A program made the position numbers and the translations under genes. 64,000 bases of DNA, taken from contig NZ_FOUA01000008.1 of the NCBI RefSeq assembly GCF_900114735.1, positions 44,725-108,724 on the forward strand, in the 5' to 3' direction. The notes below the pieces were generated by a model, which searched no databases, was not told where the DNA came from, and worked only from the letters and a program-made list of their open reading frames with translations. This document shows positions 50,171 to 60,433 of the stretch, piece by piece (position 1 is the first letter of the stretch; each line of letters opens with the position of its first letter). This DNA is from Halopseudomonas bauzanensis (GTDB lineage: Bacteria > Pseudomonadota > Gammaproteobacteria > Pseudomonadales > Pseudomonadaceae).

Positions 50171-52078
50171 ATGAGTCACCAATCTGATCTGATCAGCCAG
50201 GACATCCTGGCCTACCTGGGGCAGCACGAGCGCAAGGAACTGCTGCGTTTTCTTACCTGTGGCAACGTCGATGACGGCAAGAGCACGCTGATCGGTCGTC
50301 TGCTGCATGACTCCAAGATGATCTACGAAGATCACATGGAAGCCATCACCCGCGACTCGAAGAAGTCCGGCACCACCGGTGAAGAAGTGGATCTGGCGCT
50401 GCTGGTCGATGGCCTGCAGGCCGAGCGTGAGCAGGGCATCACCATTGATGTAGCCTACCGCTACTTCTCCACGGCCAAACGCAAGTTCATCATCGCCGAC
50501 ACCCCCGGCCATGAGCAGTACACCCGCAATATGGCCACCGGCGCCTCGACCTGCGACCTGGCGATCATCCTGATCGATGCACGTTACGGTGTGCAGACCC
50601 AGACCCGCCGCCACAGCTTTATTGCCTCGTTGCTGGGCATCAAGCATATCGTCGTTGCGGTCAACAAGATGGACCTGCTGGACTTCGACCAGACCGTCTT
50701 CAACAAGATCTGCGCCGACTACAGCGAATTCGCCGAGGGCCTGGACACGCTGGCCGGCAGCTCGATTCACTTCGTCCCGATGTCTGCGCTCAAGGGCGAC
50801 AACGTGGTCAATCGCAGCGAGCGCAGCCCGTGGTATACCGGCCCCTCGCTGATGGAAATTCTGGAAACCGTGGAAGTGGCAGCGGACCGCAATCTGACCG
50901 ACCTGCGCTTCCCGGTGCAGCTGGTCACCCGGCCGAACCTCAACTTCCGCGGCTTTGCCGGCACCATCGCCTCCGGTGTGGTGAACAAGGGCGACGAGTT
51001 GGTAGCACTGCCCTCGGGCAAGACCAGCCGGGTCAAATCCATCGTCACTTTCGATGGTGAACTGGAAGCTGCCGGGCCCGGCCAGGCGGTGACCCTGACC
51101 CTGGAAGACGAGATCGATATCTCCCGCGGTGACATGCTCGCCCACGTGGATAACCAGCCGGTGATCGGCGACCTGTTCGAAGCCAGCCTGGTGTGGATGT
51201 CCGAGCAGCCAATGCAGCCGGGGCGCAAATACGACATCAAGCGGGCCACCAGTTATAGCCCGGGCTCCTTTACCCGGATTCACTTCCGGCAGGATGTGAA
51301 CACCCTGGCCCATGAAGAAGTCGGCGAGTTGGCCCTGAACGAGATCGCCCGGGTCGAGCTGGCCCTGGAACGGCCCATTGCCTACGACGACTACCGCGCC
51401 AACCGCACCACCGGCGCCTTTATCGTCGTCGATCGCATGACCAACGGCACCGTCGGCGCCGGCATGATCGTGGCCAAGGCGCAGGCGGAGCAGCACACTG
51501 CGGGTGGTCAGCATGGCGAGTTTGCCCATGTGACGCCGAGCGAGCGCGCTGTGCGTTATGGTCAGGAGCCGGTGACGCTGCTGTTCACCGGCCTGTCGGG
51601 CGCCGGCAAGAGTACTCTGGCCTATGCCGTAGAGCGTCGCCTGTTCGATCGCGGCCGCGCCTGCTTTGTGCTGGATGGCAAAGCCATGCGCCAGGATCTG
51701 AGCAAGGGGTTGGGACGTGATGCGGCAGGCCGGGCAGAGAATCTGCATAAAGGCGCCCGTGTTGCCCGCCAGCTGAATCAGGCCGGTCTGATTGCGCTGG
51801 GCGCCTTTGTCGCGCCCACTGCGGAAAGTCGCGCCACCGCCAAGCACATCCTCGGGGATCGCTGCTTGATGGTGTACCTGGATACACCGCTGGAAGTATG
51901 CCAGGCGCGTGATCCGTCCGGGCTCTACGCCGCTGGGGAGGAGGGCACCATTCCGGGTATTTCCTATCCTTACGAAGCCCCTGATGATGCTGACCTGATC
52001 ATCAACACCGCGGAATTGGATCTGGTGGCCAGCGTCGACAAGGTTATCGAACTGCTGCGCGAGCGGTCGCTGATCTAA
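50171..52078 (+). CDS. cysNC: Bifunctional sulfate adenylyltransferase subunit 1 / APS kinase
   Basis: This 635-residue fusion joins CysN, the GTPase subunit of ATP sulfurylase (P-loop [16 protein letters not shown] near residue 33, [12 protein letters not shown] near residue 110, NKMDLLD near residue 165), to CysC, the APS kinase (P-loop [17 protein letters not shown] near residue 474). The first half activates sulfate and the second phosphorylates APS to PAPS. The fusion is common in pseudomonads. It ends 99 bp before tadA. Confidence 0.96.
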   Translation: MSHQSDLISQDILAYLGQHERKELLRFLTCGNVDDGKSTLIGRLLHDSKMIYEDHMEAITRDSKKSGTTGEEVDLALLVDGLQAEREQGITIDVAYRYFSTAKRKFIIADTPGHEQYTRNMATGASTCDLAIILIDARYGVQTQTRRHSFIASLLGIKHIVVAVNKMDLLDFDQTVFNKICADYSEFAEGLDTLAGSSIHFVPMSALKGDNVVNRSERSPWYTGPSLMEILETVEVAADRNLTDLRFPVQLVTRPNLNFRGFAGTIASGVVNKGDELVALPSGKTSRVKSIVTFDGELEAAGPGQAVTLTLEDEIDISRGDMLAHVDNQPVIGDLFEASLVWMSEQPMQPGRKYDIKRATSYSPGSFTRIHFRQDVNTLAHEEVGELALNEIARVELALERPIAYDDYRANRTTGAFIVVDRMTNGTVGAGMIVAKAQAEQHTAGGQHGEFAHVTPSERAVRYGQEPVTLLFTGLSGAGKSTLAYAVERRLFDRGRACFVLDGKAMRQDLSKGLGRDAAGRAENLHKGARVARQLNQAGLIALGAFVAPTAESRATAKHILGDRCLMVYLDTPLEVCQARDPSGLYAAGEEGTIPGISYPYEAPDDADLIINTAELDLVASVDKVIELLRERSLI

Positions 52079-52177
52079 GCTGTATCCCTCCGGCGGGCAG
52101 CAATGCCCGCCATTTTCCCTGCATCATTGTGTATCCTTGCCGTCCATGAAGGTGAGACGGGCGGCAAGAGATTCCAG

Positions 52178-52633
52178 ATGAAACCAGCTGATATCGATTT
52201 CATGCGTGAGGCCATCGCCGAAGCGCGCAAAGGTGCCGAACTGGGCGAAGTGCCGGTGGGCGCCATTCTGGTGCGCGACGGCAAGATTATTGGTCGCGGC
52301 TTCAACCAGCCCATCAGCAGTCACGACCCCAGTGCCCACGCCGAAATGGTTGCCCTGCGCCAGGCTGCCGCCAGCGACGCCAATTATCGCCTGCCCGGCA
52401 CTACCCTCTACGTCACCCTCGAACCCTGCACCATGTGCTCCGGTCTGCTGGTCCACAGCCGCATCAGTCGCCTGGTCTTCGGCGCCAGCGAGCCCCGCTC
52501 CGGCGCGGTGATCAGTCGTAGCCAGGTGCTGGACCAGCCGTGGTTGAATCACCGGGTGCAGGTGGAGGGAGGAGTGTTGGCGGAGGAGTGTGGGGAGATA
52601 TTGACGGAGTTTTTTCGGGCGCGGCGGCAGTAG
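52178..52633 (+). CDS. tadA: tRNA-specific adenosine deaminase
   Basis: TadA makes inosine at the wobble position of tRNA-Arg(ACG) and is essential in most bacteria. The 151-residue protein has the zinc/catalytic motifs HAEMVALRQA near residue 55 and TLEPCTMCSGLLVHSRI near residue 84. ATG 52178 is chosen over longer upstream frames that start in non-conserved sequence; ATG 52202 is another possibility. Confidence 0.94.
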   Translation: MKPADIDFMREAIAEARKGAELGEVPVGAILVRDGKIIGRGFNQPISSHDPSAHAEMVALRQAAASDANYRLPGTTLYVTLEPCTMCSGLLVHSRISRLVFGASEPRSGAVISRSQVLDQPWLNHRVQVEGGVLAEECGEILTEFFRARRQ

Positions 52634-52690
52634 CGGTAACAGCAGAGAACAATCAAGGTGGCTTCTCGGGGTGTAGCGCACCTGCCGAGC

Positions 52691-54130
52691 TCAAATTCCC
52701 TGTGGCAACTGATCCAGAATCCCCGGCGCATGGTACTGCTCGTCCGGCATCTGCGGTGTTTCCGCCTGCGGCTGGGTCACCCAGGTAAGGATTTCGTAGT
52801 AGCGGCGGATGTTCTGCACATAGTGCACGGGCTCGCCACCACGGGCATAGCCGTAGCGGGTCTGGCTGTACCACTGCTTTTTCGATAGCAGCGGCAGGTG
52901 ATCCTTCACGTCAATCCAGCGGTTGGGGTCGCGGCCATTGTTGCGGGTCAGAATGCGGGCATCATCCAGATGCCCGATGCCGACGTTATAGGCGGCCAGC
53001 GCGAACCAGGTGCGGTCCGGTTCGGGAATGTCGGTCGACAGCTGGTCCCGCACCCACACCAGATAACGCGCGCCCCCGGCAATACTCTGGGCCGGATCGA
53101 CCCGGTTGGTCACGCCGACGAACTTGGCGGTGGGCAGGGTCAGCATCATCAGGCCACGCACGCCGGTCGGCGAACGGGCGTCCACATCCCACAGCGATTC
53201 CTGATAGGCCATGGCCGCCAGCAGACGCCAGTCCATGCCCTGTTGATCCCCCGCCTGCCGGAACAATTTCTCGAACCGCGGCAGGCGTTGCTGCATATGC
53301 CGGGCAAAGGCGCGGGCGCCGACGTAATCGAGTACATCGGCATGGCCGTAGAAACGTTCCAGCAGTTGATCGAGGGTGCCATCGGCGCGGATGCTGTCGA
53401 AGAACTGGTTCACTTCCAGCAGCAGGCTGTCATCTTCACCGCCGGGCAACGCCCAGGCCATGGGCTGGGGCGGGGCGAGATCGAACCCCACATGCACAGC
53501 GGGATAGAACGCCTGATTGACGATCAGCTCGTTGGAATAGACCACCGCAAAATCGATCTCGTCGTCATTGACCATGCGCAGCAGGTCCACGACCTCCAGG
53601 TTGTCCGATTCCTCGAATACCAATTGCGGATGCTCGACCTGCAGCTGGCGCAACTGATCGGCCAGGGTGCTGCCCTTGAGCACCAGGATGCGCCGATCGT
53701 ACAGGTCCTCGATTCCCCGCGGTTGGCGATCACCGCGGCGATAGACTACCTGTGGCGTAACCTGCAGATAGGCTTCGGCAAACTGCACCTGATCCTCGCG
53801 GGCCGGGTTGGCGGTAACCCCGGCGGCGGCCAGGTGTGGCCCCTTGTCCTGCGCCAGTTGCCGATACAGATCCTCCAGTGTTGGGCTGGTGATCATTTCC
53901 AGCTCCAGGTCGAGGCTGTCGGCGAAGCGTTTGCTCAGCTCGTACTCCAGGCCGGTATCGCCATGTCGGCCCTGGTAATAGGTGGTCGGCGTGTTGCGGG
54001 TAACCACGCGCAGGGTGCCATCCTCGCGCAACTGCTCCAGTCGGCTGGGTTGTTCGCAGGCAACCAGCAGCACCGAGCACAGGATGGCCAGGATGGGAAC
54101 AGCAGTGTGACGAAGGCGGTTTTTCGGCAT
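52691..54130 (-). CDS. mltF: Membrane-bound lytic transglycosylase F
   Basis: MltF cleaves peptidoglycan glycan strands to 1,6-anhydromuropeptides. The 479-residue protein has a hydrophobic export signal with a lipobox-like LLVAC (cysteine near residue 25), an N-terminal solute-binding-protein-like domain (LRVVTRNTPTTYYQG and later), and a C-terminal SLT domain with the catalytic glutamate in MAYQESLWDVDARSPTGVRG near residue 313. ATG 54130 gives this signal; the longer frame does not. It is divergent from purL. Confidence 0.94.
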   Translation of the reverse strand: MPKNRLRHTAVPILAILCSVLLVACEQPSRLEQLREDGTLRVVTRNTPTTYYQGRHGDTGLEYELSKRFADSLDLELEMITSPTLEDLYRQLAQDKGPHLAAAGVTANPAREDQVQFAEAYLQVTPQVVYRRGDRQPRGIEDLYDRRILVLKGSTLADQLRQLQVEHPQLVFEESDNLEVVDLLRMVNDDEIDFAVVYSNELIVNQAFYPAVHVGFDLAPPQPMAWALPGGEDDSLLLEVNQFFDSIRADGTLDQLLERFYGHADVLDYVGARAFARHMQQRLPRFEKLFRQAGDQQGMDWRLLAAMAYQESLWDVDARSPTGVRGLMMLTLPTAKFVGVTNRVDPAQSIAGGARYLVWVRDQLSTDIPEPDRTWFALAAYNVGIGHLDDARILTRNNGRDPNRWIDVKDHLPLLSKKQWYSQTRYGYARGGEPVHYVQNIRRYYEILTWVTQPQAETPQMPDEQYHAPGILDQLPQGI

Positions 54131-54304
54131 GCGCTCAGTATATGTAAATCCGCCTCCCGGCAATAGAGCGGGATCGTCACAGGGCAACGATGATATGCGG
54201 CTGGTCGCCCGCGCCCCGCCGCACAATAGCCCGAACGCCCAGCATGGGTTATCCTATGCGCCTTCTTTTTCACTTTCCCAAAAATCTCCGAGGCCGAAAC
54301 CAAC

Positions 54305-57300
54305 ATGCATATCCTGCGTGGCGCCCCAGTCCTTTCCGATTTCCGTCGCAACAAGCTGCTTGCTCGTCTGCAACAGCAGGTCCCCGGCGTGAGTGGTGTG
54401 TATGCCGAATTCATGCATTTTGCCGACCTGATTGGCGAATTGGCGAAGCAGGAGCAGACCGTGCTGGATCGCCTGCTCAAGTACGGCCCGCGGGTGGCGG
54501 TCGAAGAGCCGGCTGGCACGCTGGTATTGGTGGTGCCGCGTTTCGGTACCATCTCGCCCTGGTCGAGCAAGGCCACGGATATTGCCCATAACTGCGGGCT
54601 GCAGGCCATCGCGCGCCTTGAGCGCGGCATCGCCTATTACATCAGTGGTGAGCTGAGCGCCGCCGAGCTGCAGCAGGTTACGGCGTTGCTGCATGACCGC
54701 ATGACCGAGCTGGCGCTGGACAACGTGGAAGCCGCTGCGCAGCTGTTCCACCACACCGAGCCCAAGCCGTTCAACCGCGTGGACATTCTGGAAGGTGGCA
54801 AGGCCGCGCTGGAACAGGCCAACATCGAGCTGGGCCTGGCGCTCGCCGATGACGAGATCGACTATCTGGTAGCAAGCTTCACCGACCTGGGGCGCAACCC
54901 CAGCGACGTCGAACTGATGATGTTCGCCCAGGCCAACTCCGAGCATTGCCGGCACAAGATTTTCAATGCCAGCTGGGACATTGACGGCCAAGCGCAGGAA
55001 AAAAGCCTGTTCGGCATGATCAAGAATACCTACCAGATGCGCAGCGAAGGCGTGTTGTCCGCGTACAAGGACAACGCTGCGGTGATCGAGGGTTTTGTCG
55101 GTGGTCGCTTCTTCCCCGAGCCCGGCACCGAAGAATACCGCTCGCATCAGGAACAGATTCACATCCTGATGAAGGTCGAGACCCATAACCATCCGACCGC
55201 CATTTCTCCATTCTCTGGCGCCTCCACTGGCTCCGGTGGCGAGATCCGGGACGAAGGCGCGACCGGCCGTGGCGGCAAGCCCAAGGCGGGCCTGACGGGC
55301 TTCACTGTTTCCAACCTGCGCATTCCCGGCTTCGAACAGCCCTGGGAAGAAGACAACGGCAAGCCGGGTCGCATCGTCACGCCGCTGCAGATCATGATCG
55401 ACGGCCCGCTTGGCGGCGCCGCGTTCAACAACGAATTCGGTCGTCCCGCGCTGACCGGTTACTTCCGCACCTTCGAGCAGACCGTACAGTCGCCCCGTGG
55501 CCCGGAAATCCGTGGTTACCACAAGCCGATCATGATTGCCGGCGGTCTGGGCAACATCCGCGCGGATCACGTCGAGAAAGCCGAAATCCCGGTCGGTGCC
55601 AAGCTGGTCGTGCTCGGCGGCCCGGCCATGCTGATCGGTCTGGGCGGCGGCGCGGCTTCGTCCATGGCCACCGGTAGCAGTGCCGAAGACTTGGACTTTG
55701 CCTCCGTGCAGCGCGAAAACCCGGAAATGGAACGCCGCTGCCAGGAAGTCATCGACCGTTGCTGGCAGCTGGGCGCCAAGAACCCCATCGCCTTTATCCA
55801 CGATGTGGGCGCGGGCGGGTTGTCCAACGCCTTCCCCGAGCTGGTTAACGATGGTGGCCGCGGTGGCCGTTTCGAACTGCGCAACGTACCGAATGACGAG
55901 CCGGGCATGAGCCCGCTGGAAATCTGGTCCAACGAATCCCAGGAACGCTACGTCATGGCCGTGCCGAACGCCGACTTCGAGCGTTTCCAGGCCATCTGCG
56001 AACGCGAGCGTTGCCCCTTCGCCGTGGTCGGTGAAGCCACCGAAGAACAGCTGCTGGTGCTCAACGACAGCCACTTCGACAACCAGCCGGTCGACATGCC
56101 GCTGTCCGTCCTGCTCGGCAAGCCGCCGCGCATGCACCGCAGCGTCAACCGCGAAGCAGAGCAGGGCGACGACTTCGACGCCACCAGCGTAGCGCTGGAA
56201 GAAGCTGCCCTGCGCGTGCTGCGCCTGCCGGCCGTGGCCAGCAAGAACTTCCTGATTACCATTGGTGACCGCAGCATTACCGGCCTGGTCGCCCGCGACC
56301 AGATGGTCGGTCCCTGGCAGGTACCGGTCGCTGATTGCGCCGTTACCGCGACCAGCTTCGATGTGCACACCGGTGAAGCCATGGCCATGGGCGAGCGCAC
56401 CCCGCTGGCTCTGCTCGACGCCCCGGCTTCCGGTCGCATGGCGGTTGCCGAAACCGTTACCAACCTGGCTGCCGCACGGATCGACAAGCTGTCCGACATC
56501 CGCCTGTCTGCCAACTGGATGGCCGCTGCCGGTCACCCTGGCGAAGACGCGCGGCTATACGACACGGTCAAGGCCGTCGGCATGGAATTGTGCCCGGAGC
56601 TGGGCATTACCGTGCCGGTGGGCAAGGACTCCATGTCCATGCAGACCCGCTGGAGCGATGAAGGTCAGGACAAGAGCGTTACCTCCCCCATGTCGCTGAT
56701 CGTGACCGGCTTTGCCCCGGTGCAGGACGTACGCCGTACCCTGACCCCGCAACTGCGCGTCGATCAGGGCGACACCGACCTGATCCTCATCGACCTCGGC
56801 CGCGGCCAGAACCGCCTCGGCGGCTCCGCGCTGGCGCAGGTATATAACCGCATCGGCCAGCAGGCACCGGATCTGGATGACGCCGAAGACCTGAAAGCCT
56901 TCTTCGCCGTGGTCCAGGGCCTGAACCAGGATGATCTGTTGCTGGCCTATCACGACCGCTCCGACGGCGGCCTGCTGGCCAGCGTCGCGGAAATGGCCTT
57001 TGCCGGCCATTGCGGCCTGGATATCAATCTGGATGTGCTGGCCGACAACGCCAGCGATCTGCCCGCTGCCCTGTTCAACGAAGAGCTGGGCGCGGTGATT
57101 CAGGTGCGCCAGGACGATACCGAAGCCGTACTCAGCCAACTGGCTGCCGCCGGTCTGGGTGATTGCAGTGCCGTAATCGGCCAGCCGAAGGTCGAGCAGC
57201 AGTTGGACTTCTACTACGCTGGTGAACACGTACTGTCCGGCACCCGCGCCGACTGGCAACAGGCCTGGAGCGAAACCAGCTGGCAAATCCAGCGCATGCG

Positions 57301-58201
57301 TGACAACGCCGAGTGCGCCGACCAGGAGCACGAGCGTCTGGCCGACGACAAGAACCCCGGCCTGCAAGCCATGCTCAGCTTTGACATCAATGAAGATGTG
57401 GCAGCGCCCTTCCTCAATACCGGCATGCGCCCGGCGGTTGCCATCCTGCGCGAGCAGGGCGTCAATGGCCAGGTAGAGATGGCCGCCGCGTTTACCCGCG
57501 CGGGCTTCACCGCCATCGACGTACACATGAGCGACATCCTCAGCGGTCGTGTCGATCTCGCCGACTTCCGTGGTCTGGTCGCCTGTGGCGGCTTCTCCTA
57601 CGGTGACGTATTGGGTGCCGGCGAAGGTTGGGCCAAATCGATCCTGTTCAACGAGCAGGCACGTCAGGCCTTCACCGACTTCTTTGCCCGCCCGGACACC
57701 TTCACCCTGGGTGTGTGCAACGGTTGTCAGATGCTGTCCAACCTGCGCGAACTGATTCCCGGCAGCGAGCACTGGCCGCGTTTTGTACGCAACCGCTCCG
57801 AGCAGTTCGAAGCGCGGGTGGCCATGGTCGAAGTACAGCCATCGCCGTCGGTCTTCCTCAGCGGCATGGTCGGCTCACGCATGCCGATCGCCATCGCCCA
57901 CGGCGAAGGCTTTGCCGAGTTTGCCGACAGCGCAGCCGTAGATGCCTGTGAAGCCAACAGCACGGTGGCCCTGCGTTTCGTCGACAACCACGGCCGCATG
58001 ACTGACCGCTACCCTGCCAACCCCAACGGCTCCCCCCGCGGCATCACCGGCCTGACTTCCCGCGACGGCCGCGTTACCATCATGATGCCGCACCCGGAAC
58101 GGGTCTTCCGCACCGTACAAAACTCCTGGCACCCCGATGACTGGAGCGAAGATGGCGCCTGGATGCGCATGTTCCGTAATGCAAGAGTCTGGGTAGGCTA
58201 A
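54305..58201 (+). CDS. purL: Phosphoribosylformylglycinamidine synthase
   Basis: PurL makes FGAM from FGAR, glutamine and ATP in purine synthesis. The 1298-residue single-chain form is the large gammaproteobacterial type: an N-terminal PurS-like domain, the synthetase domains with [15 protein letters not shown] near residue 206 and [20 protein letters not shown] near residue 297, and a C-terminal glutaminase with the nucleophile in [10 protein letters not shown] near residue 1142 and [10 protein letters not shown] near the end. An intrinsic terminator follows directly. Confidence 0.97.
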   Translation: MHILRGAPVLSDFRRNKLLARLQQQVPGVSGVYAEFMHFADLIGELAKQEQTVLDRLLKYGPRVAVEEPAGTLVLVVPRFGTISPWSSKATDIAHNCGLQAIARLERGIAYYISGELSAAELQQVTALLHDRMTELALDNVEAAAQLFHHTEPKPFNRVDILEGGKAALEQANIELGLALADDEIDYLVASFTDLGRNPSDVELMMFAQANSEHCRHKIFNASWDIDGQAQEKSLFGMIKNTYQMRSEGVLSAYKDNAAVIEGFVGGRFFPEPGTEEYRSHQEQIHILMKVETHNHPTAISPFSGASTGSGGEIRDEGATGRGGKPKAGLTGFTVSNLRIPGFEQPWEEDNGKPGRIVTPLQIMIDGPLGGAAFNNEFGRPALTGYFRTFEQTVQSPRGPEIRGYHKPIMIAGGLGNIRADHVEKAEIPVGAKLVVLGGPAMLIGLGGGAASSMATGSSAEDLDFASVQRENPEMERRCQEVIDRCWQLGAKNPIAFIHDVGAGGLSNAFPELVNDGGRGGRFELRNVPNDEPGMSPLEIWSNESQERYVMAVPNADFERFQAICERERCPFAVVGEATEEQLLVLNDSHFDNQPVDMPLSVLLGKPPRMHRSVNREAEQGDDFDATSVALEEAALRVLRLPAVASKNFLITIGDRSITGLVARDQMVGPWQVPVADCAVTATSFDVHTGEAMAMGERTPLALLDAPASGRMAVAETVTNLAAARIDKLSDIRLSANWMAAAGHPGEDARLYDTVKAVGMELCPELGITVPVGKDSMSMQTRWSDEGQDKSVTSPMSLIVTGFAPVQDVRRTLTPQLRVDQGDTDLILIDLGRGQNRLGGSALAQVYNRIGQQAPDLDDAEDLKAFFAVVQGLNQDDLLLAYHDRSDGGLLASVAEMAFAGHCGLDINLDVLADNASDLPAALFNEELGAVIQVRQDDTEAVLSQLAAAGLGDCSAVIGQPKVEQQLDFYYAGEHVLSGTRADWQQAWSETSWQIQRMRDNAECADQEHERLADDKNPGLQAMLSFDINEDVAAPFLNTGMRPAVAILREQGVNGQVEMAAAFTRAGFTAIDVHMSDILSGRVDLADFRGLVACGGFSYGDVLGAGEGWAKSILFNEQARQAFTDFFARPDTFTLGVCNGCQMLSNLRELIPGSEHWPRFVRNRSEQFEARVAMVEVQPSPSVFLSGMVGSRMPIAIAHGEGFAEFADSAAVDACEANSTVALRFVDNHGRMTDRYPANPNGSPRGITGLTSRDGRVTIMMPHPERVFRTVQNSWHPDDWSEDGAWMRMFRNARVWVG

Positions 58202-58218
58202 CAACCAACCCGCACCAA

Positions 58219-58248
58219 CAAAAATCCCGGCCACGCGCCGGGATTTTT
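58219..58248 (+). terminator. Intrinsic terminator after purL
   Basis: AAAAATCCCGG, an 8-base loop and CCGGGATTTTT lie 18 bp past the purL stop. The A- and T-flanked symmetric stem can work in both directions. Confidence 0.9.
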
Positions 58249-58375
58249 GTATGCACATTCTGTCAGTAGCGCATTTTTGCTCCCTCTGCCCTCGTGGGGG
58301 GAGAGGGGAAGCAACCAGAAGTCCTCCCAGAGCAACTACACTACTTCCAGACATCAACAAACAAGAAAGCTACCC

Positions 58376-58723
58376 ATGAAAACAACAACCCTCATAGCCT
58401 CGCTCCTCCTAACCGCCTGCACAACCCAAACCACCCACGTCTACAAACCCGACGGCAACAAACAATGCGAGCCCGTTACCACGTCCTTAGCCGACAGCAC
58501 CGATCAACTCACCAACGCCGGCATTAAAGCCGTCACCTCAAACTGCGCGATCCAAACCGGCATGGCCGTAATAACCGTCTGCGGCGCCCCGACCCTGGGC
58601 ATCCATCTTCACGAAATCGCAGCCAGCGATGTGCAGAAAGCCAAAGAGCTCGGCTACGAAGAGGCAAGCAACCTGCTCAACGAAGATCGCGGCATAGGCT
58701 ATGAAATCACCAGATGCCCGTAA
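58376..58723 (+). CDS. Small predicted lipoprotein
   Basis: The 115-residue protein has a short signal with the lipobox LLLTAC (cysteine at about residue 15) and a mature domain with four more cysteines, including CAIQTGMAVITVCGAPTLG. I do not recognise the family. The C-terminal ELGYEEASNLLNEDRGIGYE is acidic. Base use differs from purL (more A and C-rich codons), which suggests it belongs to the accessory region that begins after the purL terminator. Longer in-frame starts are not supported by an export signal. The 159 bp between it and the integrase gene hold nothing I recognise. Confidence 0.7.
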   Translation: MKTTTLIASLLLTACTTQTTHVYKPDGNKQCEPVTTSLADSTDQLTNAGIKAVTSNCAIQTGMAVITVCGAPTLGIHLHEIAASDVQKAKELGYEEASNLLNEDRGIGYEITRCP

Positions 58724-58882
58724 CGTCATTGAAATGGCCAGATGCCTGCATTATGGTTAAGCCAAACAGGGATAGCAGACTCTCCTCCAGAGGCATCGGA
58801 CAGCCATCATTTCCCTCCCAAACATAACGCTAATGCTCGGAGGCGAGGGGTAGGGCGGTAGCGTTCCTGGACTACCGAAATG

Positions 58883-59847
58883 CTACCCCAGTGGGCTCTG
58901 AACACCAGCAAACCCTTGCCCGAGTACATGGGTATAGATTTGTGTAGTACGCACATCCGCATGTCCCAGCAGCGTTTGTACTGTACGAATATCACTGCCA
59001 CGGCGCAGCAGCTCGGTAGCAAAAGTGTGCCGGAAAGTATGGCAGCCAACAGGCTTCTCCATGCCCGTAACGCGAACAGCCTGCTTAACAGCGCGCTGAA
59101 TGGTGCTGACGTGCACATGATGGCGGACGCTCTGACCATCTTCATCAATGCAGATCCCGCTTGAAGGGAAAATCCACTGCCACGCCAGAGAAAAAGATGC
59201 ACGAGGATACTTACGACGCAAAGCAAAAGGGAGAGATACAGGAATCTTGTAAATTTCCTCCTGTGACCGCCACCCGGCTTCGATCTGCCTTATTCGATGT
59301 TTAAGAGGGATTATCAAGGGGGCAGGCAGTAAAGTGGTTCTATCCTTACCGCCTTTGCCGTCTCTGACTATGATCGTCTGGTTCAGGAAATCTATATCCT
59401 TGACGCGCAGGCGGGATGACTCAACGACCCGCAGACCCGCGCCATACATAAGAGATGCCAATACTTGGTACGGTTGGGATAGCTGCTCAATGATCGACAT
59501 GGCTTCCTGGTGGGTAGCACAGTCGGCAATCTCGGCGGACGCTTGACTCTGACCACGTCTCCGATCTCACCGAGAGGCTGCTCAAGAACACGCGCATACA
59601 GAAACACGATGGCATTCAAAGCCAGATTTTGCGTCGCAGCTGCCACCTGGCGATCAGTGGCTAGCCAGCTGAGAAACGCGTTTACATCGGATGTACCCAG
59701 CTCAAGGGGGTGACGCATCCCATGGAAGCGAATGAAATAGCGGATCCAGTACCAATAGCTTTTTTCTGTACGGATACTGTAGTGATGTCGACGCATCACC
59801 GAGCGGAACTGGTCCCTCAGGCGAGGTTTAGGAGCTAGGCTGTCCAT
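58883..59847 (-). pseudogene. intI: Integron integrase IntI, frameshifted
   Basis: The locus encodes a tyrosine recombinase of the integron-integrase class in two frames. Frame one (from ATG 59847) covers the N-terminal SAM-like domain (MRRHHYSIRTEKSYWYWI) to PRLPTVL. Frame two continues at THQEAMSIIEQL and covers the catalytic domain. The break is at 59514-59515. Adding one A there restores VLTHQEAM and a 966-base, 321-residue reading frame. Catalytic residues are present: arginine in GAGLRVVESSRL, HTFRHTFA, LLGHADV and the tyrosine in TTQIYTHVL. The IntI-specific insert (KYPRASFSLAWQWIFPSSG) is visible. It is related to chromosomal integrases of pseudomonads. A sequencing error is possible. 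Confidence 0.9.
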
Positions 59848-59860
59848 GTGTTCTCCTTGA

Positions 59861-59876
59861 CTGTTTTTTTATACAG
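59861..59876. promoter_or_regulatory. LexA box over the intI promoter
   Basis: CTG-TTTTTTTATA-CAG is a perfect CTG-N10-CAG LexA box with A/T spacer and flanks ACTG...CAGTA. It lies 14 bp upstream of the intI ATG and next to the predicted intI -10, so LexA would block intI until the SOS response. SOS control of integrases through this kind of site is known for class 1 and Vibrio integrons. The box is nearly the same as that upstream of intI1. Confidence 0.88.
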
Positions 59877-59878
59877 TA

Positions 59879-59907
59879 GTAATAGTTGTACGAAAAGACG
59901 AAGTCAA
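59879..59907 (-). promoter_or_regulatory. Promoter of intI
   Basis: On the minus strand TTGACT (59902-59907), a 17-base spacer and TATTAC (59879-59884) precede intI. The expected start lies near 59872, inside the LexA box. AAGGAG precedes ATG 59847. On the plus strand TTGACT (59857-59862) with TAATAG (59880-59885), 17 bases apart, could also fire toward the cassettes, but that -10 is weak. Confidence 0.6.
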
Positions 59908-60044
59908 GCGAATACAGCAGGAGGGAGGCTGGTCATGGGTAACATATTGGTTTTTAAAGGTTTTCGTAGGGTGTGTAATTCCGCTTACCCGGAGTTATAC
60001 CGCAGTCACTATTATGTATTAGTACCGCACGCGGTCTAATCACT

Positions 60045-60051
60045 GTTATGT
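60045..60051 (+). other. attI recombination core
   Basis: GTTATGT marks the junction between the attI region and cassette 1. Cleavage is expected after the G at 60045. The assignment rests on the inverse complement ACATAAC at the start of attC1 (60335-60341), which is what a cassette inserted here should carry. The roughly 170 bp between the LexA box and this core, without a gene, is the attI region and its exact left limit cannot be set. Confidence 0.7.
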
Positions 60052-60427
60052 GTCATGAGGAAATTGTGTGTTCTTTAAGAAGAAAGAAAAAAAGTATAAG
60101 CCTCCTCAAAAGCTAAAAGAATGGGCCAACGACATTCCAGGAGGAGAGTTATATGAGGTTTACATTTCCTCAGATCAAAAAGTTTGGTGTACGTCTGGTC
60201 GGTTCGCTCATTCGTCAGGCGCTTCAAGCACCACTTGGTCAGGGTTCCTGTCCGGCGAATTAAATGAGCTTGTTGTTAAAAAAATGGGGCAAAACGTACT
60301 GAATGAAGTCATTTCGTTCCTCAATCAGCAAAACACATAACAAGTTGCTCAAGTACACTCCGGCCGCAAACAGCGCGGCCTCCGCGGGACAGCCTTCACT
60401 GCGTTTCGGCTGCCCCTTAGCAAAGCG
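60046..60427 (+). mobile_element. Gene cassette 1
   Basis: The cassette runs from TTATGT after the attI cleavage point to the G of the attC1 right core (60427). It holds one gene (60068-60340) and ends in a 99-base attC. Its R'' box (ACATAAC) is the exact reverse complement of its own start GTTATGT, the hallmark of an integron cassette. Confidence 0.8.
60068..60340 (+). CDS. Cassette 1 hypothetical protein
   Basis: The 90-residue protein has a lysine-rich N terminus (FFKKKEKKYKPPQKLKEW), a middle strand-rich stretch with W-C and a serine/threonine run (SSGASSTTWSGF), and a helical C terminus. No signal peptide or membrane segment is seen, and I do not recognise the family. The start is GTG with GAGG seven bases upstream. 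The stop codon TAA lies inside the R'' box of attC1, as is common for compact cassettes. Cassettes near attI are best expressed, so this one is likely to be read. It could be a small toxin, antitoxin or phage-defence protein, but nothing in it shows which. Confidence 0.7.
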   Translation: MFFKKKEKKYKPPQKLKEWANDIPGGELYEVYISSDQKVWCTSGRFAHSSGASSTTWSGFLSGELNELVVKKMGQNVLNEVISFLNQQNT

Positions 60428-60433
60428 TTAAAT
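60335..60433 (+). repeat. attC1 recombination site
   Basis: The left core is ACATAAC (60335-60341) and the right core GTTAAAT (60427-60433), a perfect match to GTTRRRY. Between them, imperfectly self-complementary GC-rich arms (CCGGCCGC/GCGGCC and CAGCC/GGCTG) can fold the single strand. Length is 99 bases. Confidence 0.85.

Noticed and set aside
50144..51847. 567-codon open frame on the minus strand under cysNC
   Set aside because: It is antisense to CysNC with all GTPase and kinase motifs intact. No homology features are seen.
54254..56536. 760-codon open frame on the minus strand under purL
   Set aside because: It is antisense to a clear, full-length PurL. The amino acid mix (rich in H, Q, G, V) is typical of reverse-strand reading of GC-rich genes, and no domain is visible.
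58807..59226. Second minus-strand open frame inside the intI locus
   Set aside because: It is out of frame with the catalytic domain, which is clearly encoded by the overlapping frame.
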